Assembly: GCA_028641055.1 (NCBI GenBank)
Contig: CM054063.1
Location: forward strand, 176,190,697-176,254,696
Source: Alopecurus myosuroides
Taxonomy: Eukaryota > Streptophyta > Magnoliopsida > Poales > Poaceae
Length of the DNA: 64,000 nt
Reading direction: 5' to 3'
This document shows, in pieces, positions 55,701 through 64,000 of the stretch (the stretch's first letter is position 1; each line of letters opens with the position of its first letter). The position numbers and the translations under genes were made by a program. The notes beneath the pieces were generated by a model. That model made no database searches and had not been told where the DNA came from. It saw only the letters and a list, made by a program, of their open reading frames with translations.

Positions 55701-56361
55701 TGGGTATGGATGGAGAGAGCACGCCGGAAGCTTTCCGGGTGTGTGGTTGGTTTGGACGGAGGTGGGCAGAGAAGGGAGATCCGTTGGTGGTGGAAGGGAG
55801 TTATGTCTGGTTCGGTCTCCACAAACCACCGAGCAAATACCATGGCGATCACACCAATCACCCATCCACCACACACCGCGGATCTAGGGCCGCGCGCCCA
55901 AGGGAAAGTAGCGACGACGTATTTGCTAATTGTCGTGCCCTCTCCTCCTTCGGCATGGGCATCCTCAGTAGAGCAGCACAACCACGAGGCGCGACCATCC
56001 AGTCCCTAGCATGGTCGCGAGTGTTGTTCACGGGCAACATATGGCCAGGGAGGACTAGGGGAGGGGAAGTGAAAGACCTGTCACAATTGCTCGCCGGAAA
56101 TAGAGGATTGTACGGCGATGAGGGTTTGCAGCGGGGAAATGAGGGGAGCACCCTAAATCGCGCCGCCGACCTCTACATATAATAGGTTCGGCACGGGAAT
56201 TTATGGACGGACCGAGCCATTATACGACTCTTTTCGCCGAAAAGAGCGGGGCAAAATATTAAATTGGACAAAATTTTAAGGTCCGTCCGATTTTAAAGAT
56301 CTGCTGACGAGAAGCAGATGTTCGGCCTCCTCTATGGGAATGGGACCATAGTTTCATACTT
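55701..56361. other. Spacer without recognised genes
   Basis: GC-rich then AT-rich DNA. Open frames of up to 260 codons overlap here and in the retroposon but show no domain or conserved composition. It ends with a possible target duplication half at 56353-56361. Confidence 0.4.
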
Positions 56362-57497
56362 GGAAAAATTCCATTTTAAACCTTGAACTCGTAGATGTCT
56401 GGCGGATTAAACCCTGAAGTCAAAATCCCTGTCGTTTGCATCCTAAACTATTGAATCCCGGTCTAAATCAAACCCTAGGCTGTTTGGCGCACCGGGAAAA
56501 AGAACATCCCGATCAAGAATATATATTCTTTCACTGACTAGACGTGCCCACATGTCATATTCATCCATCTCTCCCATCTAAAAAAACAGGGAGGAGGCGG
56601 GCCTTGCCCCGGTCAGCGCTGTCGAATTTGCTTTTGCCGGTGAAGGAGAACGACGTCTGCGAAGGCCTGTGTATGTGCTGGCCCGATTTGCCGGGCCGAG
56701 GAACCTAACAAGCCTGACGCGGAAGTGCACGCCAGCGCGTCGTGTGCGTTCATCTCTTCATGGTGAGCTTCCCCGTGATGTCCATGCTCGCTCGCGTCCG
56801 CCCTCGTGCTGCTACCTCTCGTCCTGCTTCATTACTGGGGTTGGTGTTGCTCCCAATTTAATTCCGGCACCACGATCTGTCCTGCAAGCAAACCAATTTC
56901 ATCTGCTCCTCCCAATTTAATCACCTAACTCTGAACAAGCAAACCAATTTCATCCGATTCGTCCCAATTTAATCATCTAACTCTCAACAAGGACATGGTA
57001 CAAAGATGCGGAGACCAGGCACTCACTCCGAACATGACTAGGATGAGCTGATATTTTTGTTTCCGTCACGGTGCTAGGCTTTCTGAACATGGACGTGTGC
57101 TCGCGTACAAGCATATGGCGGCGCGGCCTAGCGAACACCGGAGTGGCCATGCTCTGCGTGGCCTCACGCATGCCAGCAGCGGCGCTCCTCGTCCAGCCAG
57201 AACGGCGACACCTCCGAGCCTAACTATGCTGTTGCGACCGTCCTGGCGTCGCGCGGCTTCCCTCGTTGATTGTGATTCCTGGTGCGGAGGCGTCTCCCTG
57301 ACACACCGACACGAGGGTGCCACGACACTACATCTGCCAGATTGAGAAGAAGGGTCTCACAGTAGGTTCCACATGACAACGAGAGTAGCCTGTTAGACCG
57401 GAATTCGCAAGTTCAGGGTGTAAACAAAAGGGATTTCGACTTCAGGGTTTAAATAACCCAGCCTCTACAAGTTGAAGGTTTAGAATGGACTTTTCCC
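56362..57497. mobile_element. Mutator-like (MULE) non-autonomous element, 1136 bp
   Basis: Terminal inverted repeats of about 90 bp: GGAAAAATTCCATTTTAAAC on the left, GGGAAAAGTCCATTCTAAAC on the right read inward. They share ACCCTGAAGTC and AAATCCC. Flanking 9-mers TTCATACTT (56353-56361) and TTCCTACTT (57498-57506) match at 8 of 9, the duplication length of Mutator elements. The interior has a GC-rich part and a tandem-like pair around AAGCAAACCAATTTCATC (56885, 56936), with no transposase. It ends 167 bp before the TRS33 start codon. Confidence 0.82.
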
Positions 57498-57664
57498 TTC
57501 CTACTTTCGGCCCGGTCGGTCTCTCCACAGCACATGTCACAAAGGCGTCTGGGCTCGTCGTCCGGACTTCCGACCGAGCCTTTCCCCCTCAGCTCTCTAG
57601 CTAGATCTCTCTTCCACATAGGAAGTCGCCGAGGAGGAGGGAGGCGAGCTAGGAGGGCGAGGGG

Positions 57665-60600
57665 ATGGGGCGGGAGGTGTCGGAGAGCTGCGTTGACGGG
57701 GTGGTGATGGAGATGGTGGCGGCCTACTGCGGCCGCTTCTACGCCGCCAAGCCGGAGCTCGCCGCCGGCCGCATTGAGGCCATCGGCTTCCAGGTCGGCC
57801 ATCAGCTCTCCGAGAGGTAAAGCAAGAAATACTCCCACCTCCTCTCATCTCTCGTGTGCTTGGATCACAGTTGGTTTCCTGGTTGGATCTGTCGTCGGCT
57901 GTATTGACTCTCGTCGATCCGTCGCGGCTCAGCCCACGCCAGATCACTAGTTCGTCAAGCGGTTGGAGCTAACTGTCTGATTTGGGCCTAACTGTGGATG
58001 TACGGATAAGTCTTGAAAGCTCATGCACGAATTCTTGAAATGATTACTGTTTAACGTCGATAGGAGCTAATTGTTTGATTTGGTGCGAAGATCCAGCTGT
58101 GGCCTCATTGCCGGGCAGTTCTTAATTTGGTTTCCTTACCATCCACTAAGTTTTAGTACCTTCATTTTAGATTGCTCTAGAATTATTGGACTAATTTGAG
58201 CGTGGGTCTATCTAATGATCCGCAGGAGGAATATCTTCTCAAAAAGGATAGTTTCATTGCTTATTTCATGAAGTTTCAGAATTCTACCAAGGGTATCATG
58301 TAATTTGTTGAGAATTTATAACCTAGTAAGGTTCGTTTTGTCTTAGACTATGTCCATGTACTTGATGAGTATAAATGCATACAGTTTGGCATATGTATAC
58401 ATCTGATAACTGAATACCATCGACAATAAACACTCTTTTGGTGCTATTACTATCAAAGTCGTGCATACATAGCCATATGCAGCATTTTAGTTAATAAACC
58501 CGCAACTCACTTAGTTTGCTGGATATTTGACATTTAGTCAGCTGGGAGAGCATATATTCTTTTTTGAATTGCACAATTGCAGTTGTTGTAGCAGGTATTT
58601 TAAAGCAATATGGGCATGTTAATGGGACCTATAATTAGGGAGTTTCTCAGGATGCTAAAGTAAATATGCCTTAGCATGTATCTAGAAATCATGTCATCTT
58701 TGCTGAACTTGTGGTTCCTAGTATATTTAGTTTGTTATATAAAGCCCACGGCAAGCATGTACTCCCTCCATCTCATATTAATTGTCACAAAAACGGATAA
58801 AAGTGGATGTATCTAATGTTAAAATATGTCTATATACATCCATTTTTATCTATTTTTGCGACACTTAATATGAGACGGAGGGAGTATAATTGGTCAGAGA
58901 ACTAAGCATCAATGGTACTTTCATATTAAAATATGTTGATGGGTGTCATGCCTTTCCTATGAACCCATTTTGTTCAAAGGTTATGAATAACAAGTTCATT
59001 TGGCCCTCATCAGAGTGGTAGGCTGGTAGGATTAGTTAATATGTTTTTGCACGCCACATATATTCCCGGCTGAACCCACACAATATATTAGGTTCATCAA
59101 CTGAGCGCTGTCTTGGACAATGTCCTTACACCCTTGAATAAAGATTTGGAAGTGAAGTAAACAAATAGAAAGTTATTTTTCTCCTGTACCTTCTGTCATG
59201 TCAATTTTTATGGGTTTACTTCTAATAATATTCGTTTTTTCTTATTTTGAGTTCTCTTGTATCTCTGAAATATTCTATTCTTCTCTGCGTATGTCTATGA
59301 TACATGCAACACGGTATGGGATTGGGTTTTTTAGAGGAGAGAATGTCCATAGATCGGGATGAGACAACTAGAGGAGGTTAGAGACTGTGAATTGAGAGCA
59401 ATATGGTGTCTCGCTTCATGAATTCTGAGATATATTGCATTCTTATAAAATGGATGTTACGCCTTTATGCCTATGATATGATTAATTAATACAGTCCCTT
59501 TGTTCTGAAATGTAGGCAGTACTTGACTTTCCAACTTGAGCTTTTACCGCGTGTCTCTTCTACAGTATTTTGTTAATAACTACATATCAAGTTTTCAATT
59601 TTACATAACAAAATCACTTTGAATACAAACTCACTAGTATCAATTTTGTGTCAGATAACCCATATATTATTAAATTAATTGGAAGTCAAAGCCTGAACTT
59701 GAACAGTAAAAAATATGCCTTATATTTTTTAATAGTAAACGGGGGGAGTATCCTTGATTCCTTTCTTAATCTGGCTCCTAATATATCCTGGACCATAGTC
59801 TTTTGTGGGGTCGATGCCGTGATTCACGAACTGGTTCATGCATCTCCCCAATTGAAGGTCATTGTTGATTGAATCGCTGTGGAGGATGAAGGGCCTGAGG
59901 AAGGTGGATTGAGAAGAAGGGAGAAGTAAGTTAACCTAGCCAGTAGCCACAACCGACGCTTGATACTGTTACGTTCTCTACCAGGGTCAATACTTGCTGC
60001 TTTTGTCGGATATGGAGGAGCAGACTTGCAGATCCTGTAGTAAGGAAGAGCTCACATATTCTTCTTTCCTTTTCTTTTTGTAGGAGTAGAAGAACTGGTA
60101 TATAGCTGTATACATCGGGATCTTTCAGAAACCATGCCTGGCCCATGTCTTCTCTGCGACCCATGTATCCTTTAGCGTGCCAAATGAGGAAGAAATATTA
60201 TCATTAGTAGCATATTCCGGGTGCCTCCTGTTCTCAAACACCGACACTCCTCTGGTAGTTCAGGGGTTTATTCTCTCACCATCCTATGTAATTCTTACTC
60301 TGAGAACACTAGTTGCACGGGAAGCCCAATGTAGACTCCAACAGTGGGAGGGGTGAGAAAATAGAACATGTGTAGAGAAGAAGACAAAAGGTGAGTGCTT
60401 ATATAATGAGTTAGAACAGTGGTTGGTGTGAGTCTATTGAAGAAGGATAAAGTTTTTGTTCGATAAAATGCAAAGCTTGCATTTTAGTATATTGAAAAGG
60501 TAGAAAACTTGTTACAAGCCTAAAGCAAGGCTATGAAAGACACACATCACCACGGCCCTTTTATTTTTTATAGTCGTCCATATTGTGGATTTTCAATTAA

Positions 60601-61995
60601 TATTGACGGGCGATCAGGTTCTGATCTTATTTCATCCGCGTGGTTTCTCTTGGTTTTCCTAGAGTTTTAATTTATAGCGAATAGTGCTTCCAGCTTTCCA
60701 CCAGTGTTTCAAGCTTAAGCTGCTGTGCTTGGTTAGACTTATGTTTATCTTTATTTAATCGTACCTGCTAACCTAGTGGACTCATAGTGCTGCACTGCAA
60801 AGTTAACCCGAATTTTTGTTTATATGCAGGTACACAATGGAGCGTCCTCGATTCAATGATCATCTTGAGGCAATCAAATTTATTTGCAAAGACTTTTGGT
60901 CAGAGCTCTTCAAAAAACAGATTGACAATCTGAAAACTAACCATAGGGTAATTGAGAAGATACCCCCATACCATATTATGTGTTCATGTTAGAAACTGAT
61001 ATTACTCGACTTGCATGCAGGGTACTTTTGTTCTTCAAGATAACCATTTCCGATGGCTTACTCGTGTTTCTCTAGATCCATCTGTAGAGAGCACTGATGC
61101 AACTGAGAATGACTCTGCATCATTAGGCGATTCTGCAGCGCAAACAACAAGCATGCTTTTATATTTCCCATGTGGGTTAATAAGAGGTGCTCTGACAAAC
61201 TTGGGAATCCCGTGTGCTGTCTCTGCAGACATGTCGAACCTTCCAGCATGTGAGTTGATCCATTCTTTTCCATGACCTTGTACTTTAATAGCTGTCACCC
61301 ACCATACATGGTACATCAACCCATTGATTCAACAGTATGTCTTCTCCAGATTCAGAGCTTGTAGTTATTCGCGAGTTTGATTCGAGGATGCTTTTCCAAA
61401 CACCATTGATGCTTTTTCGTGTTGCATGCTGAAATCCATGGCAGGCGACTGTAGTTATACTTATATCTAGCCAACGACCTGTCGATCCAAATGAAATAAA
61501 TCAATTCTGGGCAGTGTTTTTTTAAAACTTTATACTAGTATCTGGTCAAATTTGTTTTGTTTGTTCAATAATATAAAATGCATTATTTTCCTGTCTGCCT
61601 TTTTATAACCATTTCAATTGTTTTTGCAAAACCTTTTCCTGTAGCTTGTGTTTATTTAATGGGGGGAAAGACTAGAGAATAAATCATCTTGATTGAACCC
61701 AAAAAGAAATTCATCATATTCATGGAAATCTCAAAAGCAATGTCCCCGTTTAGACACTTCAAACCTCGTAGAAATATAGTTTCTATGTATTCATTAATAA
61801 TTCAGTGCCTATTTTATGCATTTTGAAGCACAGTACATTTTGTTATTTGAAACCGCAGATATCTCACTTCTGTTTTGATTTCCACTGGGAGTTTGAAGAT
61901 GCTAGTTGATTTTTCCAGTTATGTTTCCATGAAGTGCATTAATACTTAACTTATCATTTTATACAGGTTCTTTTGTGGTGCGTATAAAGACATGA
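57665..61995 (+). CDS. TRS33: TRAPP complex subunit 6 (TRS33/TRAPPC6)
   Basis: A small subunit of the TRAPP tethering complexes, which act as Rab guanine-nucleotide exchange factors in ER-Golgi and Golgi traffic. Four exons: 57665-57816, 60830-60947, 61021-61249 and 61967-61995, all GT-AG, giving 175 aa, the usual length. The protein shows the conserved plant Trs33 sequence: [84 protein letters not shown] and the C-terminal SFVVRIKT. This is the Bet3-like alpha/beta fold. Intron 1 is 3.0 kb and holds two MITEs; the last exon encodes only nine residues. No defect is seen. The promoter lies within or beyond the MULE immediately upstream. Confidence 0.96.
58760..58886. mobile_element. Stowaway MITE in TRS33 intron 1 (123 bp)
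   Basis: Begins CTCCCTCCATCTCATATTAA at 58762 and ends with its inverted match at 58884, between TA dinucleotides. A classic Tc1/mariner-derived grass MITE. Confidence 0.92.
59490..59750. mobile_element. Stowaway-type MITE in TRS33 intron 1 (257 bp)
   Basis: CAGTCCCTTTGTTCTGAAAT on the left; the right end read inward is CTCCCCCCGTTTACTATT. TA flanks both sides. More diverged than the 123-bp element; length fits the longer grass mariner MITEs. Confidence 0.75.
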
Positions 61996-63030
61996 ACTGC
62001 GAGAAATAACACAAGTACAATACGAATCCCCTTCCTGTGGTTTATGTATTTTGGACAGTAAAGATGGAGGAGGTTCAGATATTTTAGTAGATTGTATTTT
62101 AGTGTTCTTCCTATGTTCGAATCTCAAATATTTGGTGTAATTCTTTCATTGCAAGATAATGTATAATATTGTGTCTGGACAATGTCTATTACCTGTGCAT
62201 TTTTTTTTTTGGTATTTTAGTCACATGATAGTTCAATTGACTATCGATCACACGGTAGAAAAGGTGGGCGTGCTAGATGAAATGCCTTGCATGCTGGGAT
62301 TGGACGGTTGGTGAATGGAATTCAGGGACTCTGTCCGTTACATATTCACACATGTGAATATACTGATTTGCTATTATTGTGTCTAGACATACCAAAGAAA
62401 TAGGGTAAGCTCACACATTTAATGTGTCACATTACGACAACTATGGTTCTCTTTTCGTCTACTCTTCTGTTGCTAATCAATTTTTTTTCTTGCTACCGTG
62501 GCTATTTTTTTTTACGACATATTGTAAAATAAGTGTAACCCATGATGGTTTAGCAACGCCCAAGAGCTGACAGTAACTCTCTGGTTGAGCTGTCAGTTGG
62601 TTGGAGTAGTGGTGTAAACACATGAAAAGAACATAGGTGCACATGCAATTTGATGCCAAGGCATCTAAGAAAAATGTCAGCTTTCACTACGATCTACTCC
62701 CTCTGTTTAACAATAGATGACTTCCACATATCTATATATGGATTGTTGAATGGAGGGAGTAGCTAGTTGACGCCATCAAGGGCTCGAGGTGTACGACCCA
62801 ACCATGAATCCACAAATACCCAAACTCATGCGAGGGAGAGCTGAAACCAATGTGCGAATCTGGTTTTCTTACTTTTCTCTTAAACAAGGTAAAACTAAAT
62901 GTATGCCAATAATAGTGTTATTACAATATGTTCATGCCACTTAAATCAGAACACAACGATGGAAAGGGGTGAAATCCACACCACACAGTCCGGATAGGGA
63001 TGCAGGTGGATGTTCGCCAGGTTCCAGTTA
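61996..63030. other. Downstream flank of TRS33 and spacer
   Basis: AT-rich sequence, probably the 3' UTR followed by intergenic DNA; no ORF of note. It holds one tiny Stowaway derivative (62697-62759). Confidence 0.6.
62695..62761. mobile_element. Mini-Stowaway (63 bp)
   Basis: CTCCCTCTGTTTAACAATAG at one end and its inverted match ending GGAGGGAG at the other, flanked by TA. Almost nothing remains between the inverted repeats. Confidence 0.8.
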
Positions 63031-64000
63031 GGTCATCTCCTGCGGGGCTGTTCATTTGCCCCGGACAGGCCGGATTTGAGCAGGCCCGGATAAAACAAGA
63101 CCCCAGCGGGGCTGCTCAACCCTCGCCTGGGTCCGTGGCTGCTCAAACCCAGACCAAATTTGGTCCAGATTTGAGCAGCCCGTGAACGGGAAACGGGTGC
63201 GCGCGCGGCCGCGTCAGCGCTCGGTCAAAGGGAGTGGCCCGCCGGTCAGTGACCGTGGCGACGGCTCGTCTCCCCCACCGGTCCTATTAAATGGGACCGC
63301 GGCCACGCGTCCTCCCCACGCGCACCAGTCCCCACACTTCCACCGCCCCTCACTCTCCAGTCTCCACTCTCCTCGCCTCCCTCGCTGGCGGCCACGAAAA
63401 CCCTAGCCGCGCCATGGGCCGTAGCTGGCTGAACTGGGGGAAGGCCAAGAACGATCATGAGGTCGGCAGCTCCCGTCGCCGCGCACCCTCCCCCACCTCT
63501 CCCCTACCGCCACCGCCACCTCTGACGCGGGCCGCCCGCGCTCAGGCGGAGCAGGTGCCCCCTCCTCCTCCCTCTCAAGGGCCCGCCGCCCCTTTCCGCC
63601 TAGTTCCGGCGCGCGTCCGCGACCGACCCTACCTCAATAAGAGGAGGTGCCAGTGGTACTGGGACCGCGCGATCCCGGTGCCTTGGCCAGACGTGCACCT
63701 GCCGGACGGGTGGCACTTAAACCGGGATCGCATCCCGGTGCCGCCCGTTCCGAGGAGCGGGCTCGAGCGGGAGGAGGAGATCCACCGCCGTCGGGACGAG
63801 CTTCTGCCTGACCTGCGCGGCCACCCCGCGTTCGCCGTGGACAGTCCCTATTGGGACACCTGGTTCACGGACGAACACGACCTGCGCCGCAGGTCGTAAG
63901 TACCCGCCGCCCTCTCCTCCACGCCCGGCGCGGCGTGGACCCGCGGCGCCGTCACTTCGCCCCCTACGCATCGGCGACCCCGCGCCGGTCGTCAAGGACG
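63031..64000 (+). mobile_element. Left part of a Harbinger-like element (runs out of the window)
   Basis: GGTCATCTCCTGCGGGGC directly follows TTA. A trinucleotide target and a GG.CATCTCC terminus are typical of PIF/Harbinger. A GC-rich promoter-like region and the ORF at 63414 follow. The right end is not visible, so the call is tentative. Confidence 0.45.
63414..63895 (+). CDS. Uncharacterised grass ORF, first exon (partial)
   Basis: ATG at 63414 (CGCCATGG) opens MGRSWLNWGKAKNDHE, followed by Pro-rich disorder (PLPPPPPL). A conserved-looking block has NKRRCQWYWDRAIPVPWPD, LPDGWHLNRDRIPVPPVPRS, EEIHRRRDELL and DSPYWDTWFTDEHDLRRR. At 63896 a GTAAGT probably begins an intron; without splicing the frame ends at 63899. 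A similar order of motifs is seen in the broken ORF at 4771-6252. Function unknown. It may be a host gene or one carried by the Harbinger-like element; the rest lies outside the window. Confidence 0.6.

Noticed and set aside
55218..56009. A 263-codon plus-strand frame
   Set aside because: Crosses from a retroposon into the spacer with low-complexity composition and no recognisable motif.
1..64000. tRNA, rRNA or microRNA genes
   Set aside because: I saw primer-binding sites complementary to tRNA ends but no cloverleaf-forming gene, and no rRNA segments. I cannot exclude small RNA genes without folding tools.

Overview
This is nuclear DNA from a grass, most likely a Pooideae species (wheat/oat/ryegrass group). 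The evidence is intron-bearing plant genes, Stowaway and Mutator-type elements, and a dense stack of LTR retrotransposons, one of whose LTRs begins TGTTGGGAATATGCCCTAG in the style of the BARE/Angela group. The species cannot be fixed by eye. There is one 100-base assembly gap (13890-13989).

Layout. 1-3188 is the gag end and 5' LTR of a Tat-type Ty3/gypsy element (copy B, minus strand), sitting in a LINE reverse-transcriptase fragment (3189-4045). 4242-6490 is a degraded PIF/Harbinger-like element carrying a broken plant ORF; a 493-bp solo LTR with a perfect CTCAG duplication lies inside it. 7035-8325 is a poly(A) retroposon. 8690-11375 is an intact five-exon IAA-amino-acid hydrolase (ILR1-like) gene on the minus strand. 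A 1.4-kb retroposon with a 12-bp target duplication (11793-13185) lies about 0.4 kb upstream of its start codon. 13198-17100 holds a possible CACTA remnant, the gap and LTR-like non-coding DNA.

17101-53430 is a nested block. A decayed Tat-like gypsy element (C) was entered by a Ty1/copia element (18890-50408, duplication GATCG). That copia was entered by two others: a SIRE/Maximus-like copia on the plus strand (20455-32479, duplication CTTGG) and a Tat-lineage gypsy on the minus strand (copy A, 36201-47962, duplication ACAAC). Each host reading frame continues across the insertion once the insert and one duplication are ignored, so the order of events is clear. Copy A has two LTRs that look identical and is the youngest.

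The most unusual content is in the two inner elements. Copy A carries a complete antisense gene of five exons (37296-39964, 770 codons) behind its own TATA box, although its gag-pol is broken in several places. The SIRE-like element carries a two-exon ORF downstream of pol (28815-30618, 501 aa). An array of a short palindrome lies before that ORF, and the same palindrome fills the U3 of the LTR.

53431-64000 returns to gene space. It holds a retroposon, a 1.14-kb Mutator-like element with 9-bp duplications, the intact four-exon TRAPP subunit gene TRS33/TRAPPC6 (57665-61995, with Stowaway-type MITEs in intron 1), and the start of another Harbinger-like element whose ORF is distantly similar to the one at 4.8-6.3 kb. 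The two host genes (auxin-conjugate hydrolysis and vesicle tethering) are functionally unrelated to each other.
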